43,143 bases of DNA from Bacillota bacterium. Lineage in GTDB: Bacteria > Bacillota > Clostridia > Acetivibrionales > JAMNYG01. The stretch covers positions 1 through 43,143 of the forward strand of contig JAMNYG010000067.1 of assembly GCA_023622945.1 (NCBI GenBank), in the 5' to 3' direction. Below are positions 1 to 11,194 of the stretch, piece by piece. How positions within the stretch are numbered: position 1 is the first letter of the stretch; each line of letters opens with the position of its first letter. The position numbers and the translations under genes are program-made. Below the pieces are notes generated by a model. That model had not been told where the DNA came from. It worked only from the letters and a program-made list of their open reading frames with translations, and ran no database searches.

Positions 1-113
1 ATAGACGAATGCTGAAGGAAGAAGAATATCGGAAAGCTGTGTGCGGGAGAATCGCATGCACAGTTTGAAGAAGGGGAAGGTGGGAATTTAACTTTCCCAC
101 CAACCTACTCTAC
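1..113 (+). mobile_element. 3' end of a group II intron (domain V, domain VI and 3' splice junction); rest of intron lies outside the window
   Basis: Domain V-like hairpin at 34-66: AAGCTGTG/CACAGTTT lower stem with AGC triad, TGCGG-GAGAA-TCGCA cap and 2-nt TG bulge. Domain VI-like hairpin GGTGGGA...TCCCACC follows, then the typical 3' end CCTACTCTAC at about 113. Confidence 0.8.
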
Positions 114-168
114 ATGAAATATATTTATATTAAGTATAAGTGCATCACCGGTAAATTCGGGAATTTTG

Positions 169-198
169 TTGACAACGCAGTACAGAAACAAATATAAT
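169..198 (+). promoter_or_regulatory. sigma-A-type promoter for the DUF1538 operon
   Basis: TTGACA (169-174), 18-nt spacer, TATAAT (193-198). Confidence 0.6.
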
Positions 199-312
199 TG
201 ATATGGTCAGAATTCTTTAAGTGTCTCAAAAAAATCACTTAATATCAAAACACGGATTCATGCAAAGATCCTTTAACAATTCAAAAAATATATATAGTGA
301 AGAGGTGTTAAA

Positions 313-1848
313 TTGGATGCCCTGAAAGATAAACTAAAAGAAGTACTGGCTTCTGTTCTTCCGATTACTGCAATTGTGCTTGTACTACATTTTACAATAA
401 GCCCATTGAATTCTTCCATGCTGTATGCTTTTCTGCTGGGCTCTGTGCTGGTCATTATTGGTTTGACCGTATTTTTGTTTGGTATTGAAGTGGGACTTCA
501 GCCAATAGGACACGGCATCGGAGGTACTTTTGCCCATTCCAAAAATCTTACTTTTACAATTGCCATTTGTTTGATTCTGGGATTTTTTATTTCCTATGCT
601 GAACCTGACATCCATATTCTTGCCGGCCAGGTGGAAAGCGTGACAGCAGGTCAGTTTGGCAGGATATTCATGGTTGTCGTTGTATCAATCGGACTTGGAA
701 TAATGATGACGCTGGGAATGCTGCGTATACTGAAAAACGTGCCTCTAAAGCATGTGTTTGCCGCAGCATACGGATTGATATTTATTCTTTCGGTTTTTTC
801 ATCCTTCGATTTTATCGCCATTGCGTTTGATGCTTCCGGTGCCACCACCGGTGCCGTCACCGTCCCCTTTATGCTGGCATTGGCAGGCGGGATCTCAGCG
901 TTGAAATCGGACAGTAAGTCCAGTGAAGTGGACAGTTTTGGCCTGGTAGGTATCTCATCAACGGGTGCCATTTTAGGGGTCTTGACAACAGGGCTTATTC
1001 TTGGCATAGATAAACTAAACGGCACATTACCCGAGCAAACAATTACCGACTTGAATTTATTAGGCGTATATGGATCCAAGATATTGCGGATTACGAGGGA
1101 TTCATTTATGTCCCTCTTACCCATAATTGTAGTTTATATATTGTTCCAGGTATTCGCATTCAAACATAAAAAAAGCAGGGTATTGAGTATTGTACGAGGT
1201 TTGGTTATAACATTTATAGGGCTGGTAATTTTTATGCTGGGTGTGAACGGCGGTTTTATGGATGTAGGCATTCAGCTGGGAATACAGCTTGCTGCAATGG
1301 ATTCGAAAGTGCCGGTCCTGCTTGTGTCACTTTTGCTTGGGCTGACAACCGTATTGGCTGAGCCTGCTGTGCATGTTTTAACCAGTCAGGTTGAAGAGGT
1401 TACGGGAGGACATGTCAAGAGATCTCTTGTTTTCATTTTCCTCTCCGTAGCAGTAGGGTTGTCCATCTTCATGTCCGCCCTGAGGATACTTGTGCCGGAT
1501 CTTCAGTTATGGATGTATCTGTTGCCGGGATTCGGACTTTCGGTAATATTGGCCTATTTCGCGCCTGACCTGTTTGTCGGCATAGCCTTTGATGCAGGCG
1601 GTGTTGCTTCCGGCCCTATGACTGCGACCTTTTCCCTGGCTTTTGTCCAGGGCGTTGCAGCTCAGGTTCCTTCAGCCGATCTGGTTGCTGACGGATTCGG
1701 CATGATTGCCATTGTTGCAATGATGCCCATCATCGCCATCGAACTGTTAGGTGTTCTTTATCATATAAAAACGCGCAGAATACAGGTACATAATGCGCCA
1801 AATGTTGGTATTTCCAATCAGGGTACAGACGGAGGTAGTCATGGATAA
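313..1848 (+). CDS. DUF1538 family integral membrane protein (two tandem homologous halves)
   Basis: 511 aa, hydrophobic. Internal duplication: AEPDIHILAGQVESVTAGQ / AEPAVHVLTSQVEEVTGGH and IAFDASGATTGAVT / IAFDAGGVASGPMT. TTG start after AGAGGTG. Confidence 0.8.
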   Translation: MDALKDKLKEVLASVLPITAIVLVLHFTISPLNSSMLYAFLLGSVLVIIGLTVFLFGIEVGLQPIGHGIGGTFAHSKNLTFTIAICLILGFFISYAEPDIHILAGQVESVTAGQFGRIFMVVVVSIGLGIMMTLGMLRILKNVPLKHVFAAAYGLIFILSVFSSFDFIAIAFDASGATTGAVTVPFMLALAGGISALKSDSKSSEVDSFGLVGISSTGAILGVLTTGLILGIDKLNGTLPEQTITDLNLLGVYGSKILRITRDSFMSLLPIIVVYILFQVFAFKHKKSRVLSIVRGLVITFIGLVIFMLGVNGGFMDVGIQLGIQLAAMDSKVPVLLVSLLLGLTTVLAEPAVHVLTSQVEEVTGGHVKRSLVFIFLSVAVGLSIFMSALRILVPDLQLWMYLLPGFGLSVILAYFAPDLFVGIAFDAGGVASGPMTATFSLAFVQGVAAQVPSADLVADGFGMIAIVAMMPIIAIELLGVLYHIKTRRIQVHNAPNVGISNQGTDGGSHG

Positions 1849-2533
1849 GCAAAACTGCGATCAAACCACTGAAAACATTCAACTGATTACGTTAATTCTC
1901 AGCGAGAACCAAAGCCATAAGTGCACCCACCTCCTTAAGGAAAAGCATATACGGGGCGGGATGGTAATCATAGGGAGAGGAACCGTGAGCAGCGCGGTTT
2001 TAAACCTGCTGGGAGTCACAAGCCAGAAAAGGGAAATCATAAGTTTTTTGGTGAAAGCGAAAAAATCAAGGGAGATAATGGATTATTTCGATAAATCGCT
2101 CCAGCTTTCAAAACCAGGCCACGGCATTGCTTATATAACACCGGTAACAGCAGCAATAGGGCTTCCGGGAGAAAACTCAAATTCTGAACAAATGCCTGCA
2201 GGTACAGCTCAATGTATGGAGGGAGAATGTATGTTCAAAAAATTGACCGTAATAGTTGATCGCGGCATGGCAAATGATGTAATGGATATAGCGCGAAAGG
2301 CCGGTATCCGGGGCGGTACGATCTTACACGGGCGTGGCACCGGGGCTGAGATAGCCACCAGCTTGTTTGGTATAGAGATTGAACCTGAAAAGGAACTGGT
2401 GATAATTCTGACACCCAACGAACTGGTTGATAAAGTGGTGCATGCATTGTCAACGGAACTTAAACTGGAAGAGCCCGGAAAAGGAATTCTGTTTGTGGAA
2501 CCCGTACTGGATACGAGAGGTCTTTTGAAATGA
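1841..2533 (+). CDS. P-II-like signalling protein with two fused PII-like domains
   Basis: ATG at 1841 overlaps the DUF1538 stop. Two repeats with PII-like motifs: IRGGMVIIGRGTVSSAVLNLLGV and IRGGTILHGRGTGAEIATSLFGI. Confidence 0.75.
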   Translation: MDKQNCDQTTENIQLITLILSENQSHKCTHLLKEKHIRGGMVIIGRGTVSSAVLNLLGVTSQKREIISFLVKAKKSREIMDYFDKSLQLSKPGHGIAYITPVTAAIGLPGENSNSEQMPAGTAQCMEGECMFKKLTVIVDRGMANDVMDIARKAGIRGGTILHGRGTGAEIATSLFGIEIEPEKELVIILTPNELVDKVVHALSTELKLEEPGKGILFVEPVLDTRGLLK

Positions 2534-2619
2534 GCGATAAAATTTCTAAATGAATACAAATTCTGCACCTTGTACAAAATAAGCGTGTAATTCAAAATAA
2601 CCGGAGGTGCAGAATTATT

Positions 2620-3114
2620 ATGGATTTCACACTTTCACAAAAGGAGAGAATGCTGCTGGAAGACCTGAGAAGCCATGAGCAACTTTGCATAGAGAAGTAC
2701 AGTAATTATGCCAATCAGGCGAGCTGCAACCAGCTGAAGCAGATTTTCAAGGCATGCGAACAGTCTGAAAGGACACACCTTGACAGCATCAACCAGTTGC
2801 TGAGCGGTACCATTCCCCAAATGAACCAGCAGAACTCCAATCAGCAGCAAAGCCAGGCTTCGGGGCAGAATGCAGGAAACCAGGCTCAGTCCGGCAGCAA
2901 CCAGCAAAAAGGTTTTAATGCATCCGATGCCAGCTTGTGCCAGGATATGCTGTCCACTGAAAAATACGTTTCAGGAACTTACGATACTGCAATTTTTGAA
3001 TTCAGAGACACCAGAGTCCGGGATGTGCTCAATCACATCCAAAAGGAAGAGCAGAAGCATGGAGAGTCCATCTTCCAGTACATGCAGAGCAAAGGGATGT
3101 ATAAAGTACAATAA
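2620..3114 (+). CDS. spore coat protein, CotF-like
   Basis: C-terminal CotF-like region (LCQDMLSTEKYVSGTYDTAIFEFRD...VLNHIQKEEQKHGESIFQYM) with a Gln/Asn/Ser-rich linker; SD CCGGAGGTG. Confidence 0.75.
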   Translation: MDFTLSQKERMLLEDLRSHEQLCIEKYSNYANQASCNQLKQIFKACEQSERTHLDSINQLLSGTIPQMNQQNSNQQQSQASGQNAGNQAQSGSNQQKGFNASDASLCQDMLSTEKYVSGTYDTAIFEFRDTRVRDVLNHIQKEEQKHGESIFQYMQSKGMYKVQ

Positions 3115-3252
3115 TTTTAACTTAATGATTTAAACTCAATAATTTAGACTCAATAGTTTTAGATTAATAATTATGAATTCAACAATTTTCGGATAAGCAG
3201 TAAATCCCGTCAGAATGACGACATTTAAACCGGTCAGGATAACAACGGCAAA

Positions 3253-3289
3253 AGCAGGAGTATCATCAACTCCTGCTTTGTTCATTTTT
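3253..3289 (+). terminator. rho-independent terminator after cotF-like gene
   Basis: AGCAGGAGT-loop-ACTCCTGCT followed by TTGTTCATTTTT. Confidence 0.75.
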
Positions 3290-3486
3290 ACGGAATTTCA
3301 TAAATTGTTGCTTTTTTAACAACTTGTTCATAATTTTGTGTTAATATTTTTATGTTGGCATATGCCAATATTTTTTATGCTGCCATTTAACATAAATTGC
3401 TTGTTTCCTAAAGGCTTTACAGTTTTCTTCTCTTTTCTGATATACTGGTTCTGTGGGAGTAAAAAACACTCTAACAAAAAACAAAG

Positions 3487-4302
3487 GTGGGTAGTATGAA
3501 CATACTCGTAACATTAAATTCCAACTACATAAAACCGTTAAAAGTTATGCTGAAGTCGCTGTTTTTGAACAACCAGGGGGAAGTGTTTTCCATTTATCTC
3601 ATGCATTCAAGCATAAGGGATGATGAACTGAAGGACATGGATAATTTTGTAAAGAAAAACGGCAGTGAACTTATAGAAGTGAAGGTAAATGATGAATACT
3701 TTGCCGATGCGCCCACCCTCCTTCACTACACAAAGGAGATGTATTACAGGCTTCTGGCCTTTAAGTTTCTGCCCCAGGATATGGACCGCATACTATACCT
3801 GGATCCTGATATTTTGGTCATAAACCCAATAAGAACACTCTATGAAACCGATATAAGCCAGTATTTGTACGCCGCGGCATTTCATGACGTGATAACCTTC
3901 AAGGGAATCAACAAGATCAGGTTAAACCCTTACAGAATTGAAGCGTACTACAACTCGGGAGTTTTGTTGATGAATCTTGAGCTTCAAAGACTGCTGATTG
4001 ATGAAAATGAAATTTACCGGTTTGTGGAAAGAAATCGTTCAAAACTGATATTGCCGGATCAGGACATACTCAATGCCCTGTACTCAACAAAGATAAAACC
4101 CCTGGATGAAAAGCTTTATAACTACGATGTACGGTATTACAGCTATTATAAGCTGAAGACCAACAGGGTATGCGACATGGATTTTGTCATAAGGAACACG
4201 GTAATACTTCATTTTTGCGGAAAGAAAAAACCATGGAAAAAGGGATATAAAGGCAAGTTCTATTCTTTATACAAGCATTACGAGAAGCAGGCACTGGGTT
4301 GA
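3487..4302 (+). CDS. glycosyltransferase family 8 protein
   Basis: MNILVTLNSNYIKPLKVMLKSL, DRILYLDPDILVINPI (DxD), YYNSGVLLMNLE, LPDQDILNALY and ILHFCGKKKPWK are GT8 motifs. Confidence 0.9.
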   Translation: MGSMNILVTLNSNYIKPLKVMLKSLFLNNQGEVFSIYLMHSSIRDDELKDMDNFVKKNGSELIEVKVNDEYFADAPTLLHYTKEMYYRLLAFKFLPQDMDRILYLDPDILVINPIRTLYETDISQYLYAAAFHDVITFKGINKIRLNPYRIEAYYNSGVLLMNLELQRLLIDENEIYRFVERNRSKLILPDQDILNALYSTKIKPLDEKLYNYDVRYYSYYKLKTNRVCDMDFVIRNTVILHFCGKKKPWKKGYKGKFYSLYKHYEKQALG

Positions 4303-4354
4303 TGCTGAATGCCGTTTTTATTTCATCTTTTCCAAAAAAATGTGAAATTGCATA

Positions 4355-4384
4355 TTGACAGGATGCATTTCCCGATAGTATTAT
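4355..4384 (+). promoter_or_regulatory. sigma-A-type promoter for metY-cysK
   Basis: TTGACA (4355-4360), 18-nt spacer, TATTAT (4379-4384). Confidence 0.55.
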
Positions 4385-4453
4385 TATAGAAAACATATCG
4401 GAATAACGGAAAAACATATAGGAATACTAGGAATAAAAAGTGAAATTTTATAA

Positions 4454-5758
<1,305 letters not shown>

Positions 5759-5851
5759 CAGGACCTGAAATATTAATGAGAACAGGATTTTATATGATAG
5801 AAAGGCAAAAAAGATGGTAACAATAAAATGGAATGGAAAGGAGGAGATTCT

Positions 5852-6784
5852 ATGGGGATGATTGCAAAGAACCTCACGGAACTTATAGGAAACACGCCTT
5901 TGCTGGAACTGTGCAACTACGGCAGGGAAATGGGGCTTGAAGCAAGGGTAATTGCAAAACTTGAGTATTTCAACCCTGCATCCAGCGTAAAGGACAGGAT
6001 AGGATATGCCATGATCAAGGCTGCTGAAGAAAAAGGCCTTATAAATAAAGATACGGTAATAATAGAACCTACAAGCGGCAATACCGGAATCGCCCTTGCA
6101 TTTGTATCTGCTGCAAAAGGTTACAGGCTGATACTTACCATGCCGGATACCATGAGCGTTGAGAGAAGAAACCTCCTGAAGGCTTTGGGAGCCGAAGTGG
6201 TGCTGACTCCGGGCGCTGAAGGAATGAAGGGTGCCATAAAAAAGGCTGAGGAACTGGCAGCCCAGTACCCGAATTCATTTATTCCCCAGCAATTTGAAAA
6301 CCCCGCCAATCCCGAGATCCACAGAAAGACCACTGCAGAAGAAATATGGAGGGATACCGACGGAAACGTAGATATATTTGTAGCGGGAGTAGGAACCGGA
6401 GGCACCATTACCGGTGTGGGAGAAATCTTAAAGTCCAGGAAACCCGATGTCAAAATTGTTGCGGTAGAACCTGACAGCTCTCCGGTGTTGTCTGGAGGCA
6501 GCCCTGCACCTCACAAAATACAGGGCATAGGAGCCGGGTTTGTTCCCAAGGTTCTCAATACGTCTATCCTGGATGAAATAATCAGGGTAACAAATGAACA
6601 GGCCTTTGAAACCTCAAGAAAACTTGCAAAAACCGAAGGCCTGCTGGTAGGAATATCTTCCGGGGCTGCTGCCTTTGCGGCAACAGAGCTTGCAAAAAGG
6701 CCCGAGAACAAGGGGAAGAACATAGTGGTTATCCTTCCGGATACGGGAGAAAGGTATCTTTCCACCGACCTTTTCCAGGGATGA
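5852..6784 (+). CDS. cysK: cysteine synthase A
   Basis: [71 protein letters not shown]. Confidence 0.95.
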   Translation: MGMIAKNLTELIGNTPLLELCNYGREMGLEARVIAKLEYFNPASSVKDRIGYAMIKAAEEKGLINKDTVIIEPTSGNTGIALAFVSAAKGYRLILTMPDTMSVERRNLLKALGAEVVLTPGAEGMKGAIKKAEELAAQYPNSFIPQQFENPANPEIHRKTTAEEIWRDTDGNVDIFVAGVGTGGTITGVGEILKSRKPDVKIVAVEPDSSPVLSGGSPAPHKIQGIGAGFVPKVLNTSILDEIIRVTNEQAFETSRKLAKTEGLLVGISSGAAAFAATELAKRPENKGKNIVVILPDTGERYLSTDLFQG

Positions 6785-6854
6785 TAAATCCGGGAATGAA
6801 CCTGGGTTATGCCTGTTGATGCCAATATATTAATGCCAGTGATTGAATCTTAAA

Positions 6855-6917
6855 AATATGTATTGATGCTAAATGAATATGTATTAATGCTAAATAAAAA
6901 TTTATTGATGCTGATGT
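6855..6917. repeat. three 21-bp degenerate tandem repeats after cysK
   Basis: AATATGTATTGATGCTAAATG / AATATGTATTAATGCTAAATA / AAAATTTATTGATGCTGATGT. Confidence 0.75.
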
Positions 6918-6921
6918 TAAG

Positions 6922-6959
6922 AGAACTGCCGTCATGTACTTGTGCCGGCAGTTCTTTTT
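6922..6959 (+). terminator. rho-independent terminator after cysK
   Basis: AGAACTGCCG-loop-CGGCAGTTCT followed by TTTT. Confidence 0.8.
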
Positions 6960-7053
6960 GCATGTACCGGCTTAACATCATAAAATGTCCGACGGTGGTT
7001 AAAATATCTAATGCGTTATTCTGCTTAATATTTCATGGTATGCGAGGAGCAAA

Positions 7054-8976
7054 ATGGCTGGAACAAACAATGTGACAGGAAAAAACAATGGTGCTAGGGA
7101 AGATAATGCGGAAAAGAAAAATACATTTGCAAGATTGCTGTCGTTTATAACATATAAGGAGAAGCAGGAACCTAAAGAGTTCATGATTCCTGCAGCAAAT
7201 GAGGCTGAAAACCGGTCTTCCGGCAAACAGCAGAAGGAAGCGGGAAAGACGGAAAAGCCGGGGAAGACACTAATAAAACAATCAGGTAAGACACTGATAG
7301 GGCAAGGAAAGCCCGGAAAGAAACCTACTCCTGTCCAGTACTGGAAAAGGAAGAACAGATCTGAAGGACAGGATGGTGTCCAGGGCAAAACACAAATGGA
7401 AAATCAGAAGGATAGCCTGTTATGCATCTATAAAAACATCCAGGATAATATTAACGCTATAAAAGAGCAATTCAATTATCCCGCCAATAATGACATTATT
7501 ATCAGAGAATTTCTCATAGCGGGACGCATCAGGGCATTTATCGCCTATCTGGACGGTATGGCTGACCGAAATATTATAAGCAATTTCATTTTAAGGCCAC
7601 TGTTGAATTCAGAAAAGCTTGATGAAATTACCGGAGAATTCTCCCTGGAATATATCCTTTACAGCGTGATAGAGACCGACAGCGTTAAAAAGGTTTCGAA
7701 AGCTGATGAAGTCATCAGTGAAATCCTCTCCGGGAACACGGTGGTGTACATGGATGGATGTGATTACTGCCTGACCTGTGAAACCCGGGGGTATGAAAAA
7801 AGGCCGGTGGATAAGCCCCAGGTAGAAGGAGTGGTGAAAGGGCCCCAGGAGGGCTTTACGGAAAGCCTGCGCACTAATATTACGCTGGTTCGCAGGATAG
7901 TAAAAAACAAGGACCTGGTGGCAGAGATGATGAAAATAGGCGACCGGAACCATGTTAACTGTGCCGTGGTATACTTAAGCGGACTGGCTAACCCAGCCAT
8001 TGTTGCAGAAGTGAAACGAAGGATTCAAAGCATCAAAACGGACGCAATCATAGGTGAAGGAATGCTGGAACAATTTATTGAGGACAGTGCATGGTCCATT
8101 ATCCCAAGCATTCTTTCCACCGAACGGCCTGACAGGACATCATCTCACATACTTGAAGGCAGGGTGGCAATACTGGTGGACGGGACTCCTTTCGCCCTCA
8201 TAGTCCCCGTTACCGTATTTGCATTGCTGAATTCACCCGAAGATACGTCGCTGCGCTGGCAATACGGTACTTTACTAAGATTTGTCAGAGTGTTTGCGGT
8301 ACTGGTTTCCACCCTTCTTCCGGGGGCGTACTTGGCCCTGACAAATTTTCACAGGGAAATGATACCCACCGATCTCCTGATAGCCATTGCAAAGGCAAGG
8401 GAGAATGTGCCGTTCCCAACCATATTTGAAGTGATTTTAATGGAACTGTCCTTTGAGCTTATAAGAGAGGCCGGTATACGAATTCCCGGAATTATCGGAA
8501 ACACCATAGGTATAATAGGAGCCCTTATACTTGGACAGGCGGCTGTACAGGCAAACCTGGTCAGCCCTGTGCTTATCATAATAATCGCCTTTACCGGCCT
8601 TGGAAACTTTGCAATACCGGATTTTAACATGGCTTTCGGTGCAAGGCTCATGAGGGTTGTCTTTATTGTCCTGGGAGGTTCTTTAGGTTTTTATGGAATA
8701 TCCCTTGGAATGGTGCTTACCATAGCATCACTGGCAACTCTTAAGTCTTTTGGTGTGCCCGTGCTTTCAGGTGCAGCACCAAAGACAAGGAAAACCAATG
8801 ACTTTATCATACGCAAGCCTATATGGCAACAGGAAATGAGGCCGGATGGAGTCAATGCTTTGGACGACAGAAGACAACCTGATGTATCAAGAAAATGGAC
8901 TGAGGAACAGCCGGTGGCATTCGAGAATAATGGGGGAGGTCAGGAGGAAGAACAACAAAATGATAAAGGAAGGTAA
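7054..8976 (+). CDS. spore germination receptor subunit A (GerAA/GerKA family)
   Basis: GRVAILVDGTPFALIVPVTVFALLNSPEDTSLRWQYGTLLRFVRV..., FPTIFEVILMELSFELIREAGIRIPG, IGIIGALILGQAAVQANLVSP; low-complexity K/G-rich N-terminal extension. Confidence 0.93.
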   Translation: MAGTNNVTGKNNGAREDNAEKKNTFARLLSFITYKEKQEPKEFMIPAANEAENRSSGKQQKEAGKTEKPGKTLIKQSGKTLIGQGKPGKKPTPVQYWKRKNRSEGQDGVQGKTQMENQKDSLLCIYKNIQDNINAIKEQFNYPANNDIIIREFLIAGRIRAFIAYLDGMADRNIISNFILRPLLNSEKLDEITGEFSLEYILYSVIETDSVKKVSKADEVISEILSGNTVVYMDGCDYCLTCETRGYEKRPVDKPQVEGVVKGPQEGFTESLRTNITLVRRIVKNKDLVAEMMKIGDRNHVNCAVVYLSGLANPAIVAEVKRRIQSIKTDAIIGEGMLEQFIEDSAWSIIPSILSTERPDRTSSHILEGRVAILVDGTPFALIVPVTVFALLNSPEDTSLRWQYGTLLRFVRVFAVLVSTLLPGAYLALTNFHREMIPTDLLIAIAKARENVPFPTIFEVILMELSFELIREAGIRIPGIIGNTIGIIGALILGQAAVQANLVSPVLIIIIAFTGLGNFAIPDFNMAFGARLMRVVFIVLGGSLGFYGISLGMVLTIASLATLKSFGVPVLSGAAPKTRKTNDFIIRKPIWQQEMRPDGVNALDDRRQPDVSRKWTEEQPVAFENNGGGQEEEQQNDKGR

Positions 8977-9847
8977 ATTTGGAACTTATGAAGCGGTATG
9001 CCTTACCTCCATAACCATTATTTCAAAGCTGTTCTTTGGAAATATAAGCGGGTTGATCACGGAGAGCGGAACGGCGGCATGGCAGGTTACCGGCATCGCG
9101 TGTTTAATATCCATGTTTTTCTTTTTTATCATCTGCAAGCTAATGGAGAGGTTTCCCGGACAAAATATCATTGAAGTCTTCCAGCAGGTTTTCGGAAGGT
9201 TTGCAGGCTCCTTTATAGGTGTGCTTTATACCGGTTATGCGGCATTCTACGCAAGTTCAAGCTTAAGGGAGATTGTTGAAATGATAAAATCCTACAACCT
9301 TCCCTATACGCCAATAGAGATACTCATCGGCAGCATGCTGCTTACCGCTGCAGTCATGTGTTACAAAGGACTTGAATGCCTGACAAGGGTATCCGTCATA
9401 TTCTTTGTACCGATAATTATGGGAATGGTATTGATATTGATCCTTGCCATACCGTCATATGATATTATGCTTTTCAGGCCCCTTTGGGGCTATGGTATTG
9501 GCAATACGCTATATCACAGCATTTTCCGGAGTTCAGGTTATACTGAAGTTCTGCTTCTGGCAGCTATAGCAGAATCCCTCCAGGGAACAAATCAGTTTAG
9601 AAAGGCAGGGTTTATAAGTTTGGCTATTTCGGGCATTTCATCCAGTATTTCCATCTTCCTTTATACCTTAGCCTATGGTTATTCTCTGGCCGAGGAAAAG
9701 ACATCGGGTCTGTTTGAGCTGGCCAGGGACATATATTTTAACCGATTTTTCCAGAGGGTCGAATCAATTTTCCTGTTTGCCTGGGTGATTTCTTCAGCCA
9801 TCAACATAACTGTCTTCATTAGCTTTTATTCTGTCCCTCATCTTTAA
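8960..9847 (+). pseudogene. spore germination receptor subunit B (GerAB family), C-terminally truncated by an apparent deletion/frameshift
   Basis: 295 aa from ATG 8960; GerAB-like through ...WVISSAINITVFI, then stop. A hydrophobic tail SLAFILSLIFKKKGKKAGEKNA* lies in the +1 frame and ends at 9884, overlapping the gerAC start. Confidence 0.7.
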
Positions 9848-9876
9848 AAAGAAGGGAAAGAAAGCAGGTGAGAAAA

Positions 9877-11158
9877 ATGCGTAAATTGACGTTTTTGCGT
9901 ATTTTTTTGCTGACGGCTTTTCTCATCCTGCTTACCGGGTGCTATGATTCCAGGGAAGTGGATGATGAAATTTATGTTATTTCCATAGGTTTGGATAAAG
10001 GAACAACAAACAAGGTACGTCTTACCATCCAATACCCCACATACATGGATGACACGGGAGGGAGCGGTGGCCAGCAGGGTGAAATGGGCGGTATGGAAAG
10101 TCCGAAGAAGCAAGGTAAAAGCAATATACACACCATTGAATGCTCTACCATACTTGAAGGCATTGATATGCTTGGGATGGCCATATCCAGAAGGGTATCC
10201 CTGATGCATGCAAAAATGGTGGTGTTTTCCGAAGAATTTGCCCGGGAAGGTATAGGAAGTTATCTTGCGCCTGTGACGCGCTATCGCGAGACCAGGACTT
10301 CCATGGCAGTGGTGGTGGTTAGGGGTACTGCAGAAGATTTCATCAAAGAGGTCAGAACAAATATCGGAGGCACAATTTCAAAGGCGGTCGAGTTTATGTT
10401 CCTGCAGGCCAGGTATAACAATTACTTTCCTTATGTGCATTTTAAGGACTTGTACCGGAATATGGTATCTTCTTATCAGCAGCCCGTTGCAATTTACGGT
10501 GGTGTAAACAATTTTGACAACATTCCGGATCAGGCCGTAGAGGAACCCCCATTAGTTGTGAAAAAGGGTTTTTTGCCGGGACAGTTGCCCCGAAGGGGAG
10601 TAGCCAAAAGGGAGTTCACGGGAGTTGCGGTTTTCAGCGGAGACAAAATGGTGGGAGTTCTGGACTCATATGAAACCACCTATTACCTGATGCTGACGGG
10701 CAGATTCCCTACAGGTGCTGTTACTTTCGAAGATCCCAATGCTCCGGGGACGGCAATCGTACTTGACTTAAGAAACGGAAGAAAGCCAAGGATAAAAGCC
10801 AGGATTCAGGATGGCAAGCCGATTATTGATATAAACGTAAAACTGGAAGGGGGAGATTGAATCCATACAGAGCAGAATCAACTATGAAGAAAGAGGTATG
10901 CTTGAAGCCCTGAATCAACATATTCAACAGGTTTTATACGATGACATGATGAAGTTAATTGAGAAAGTGCAAAAGGAATACAAAGCAGACATTTTCGGTT
11001 TTGGGCGGTACCTGGCTGCAAACTTTGCCACCATACAGGAGTGGGAGGAATACAACTGGCTGTCACGTTTTTCCGAGGCTCAGATAAATCTTGACCTGGA
11101 TGTGCATATAAGAAGGACGGGCATGATGAGAAAATCGCCTTTTATTTGGAGCAACTAG
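9877..11158 (+). pseudogene. spore germination receptor lipoprotein subunit C (GerAC family), frameshifted at a G5 tract
   Basis: Signal and lipobox LLTGCYDSREVDDEIYVISIGLDKG. Frame 1 stops at 10860, but reading continues as ...VKLEGEIESIQSRINYEERGMLEALNQHIQQ...DVHIRRTGMM if one G of GGGGG (10849-10853) is removed. Confidence 0.8.
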
Positions 11159-11194
11159 GAAAAACAGTGATGAGATATCAGGAAGGTGAATGGG

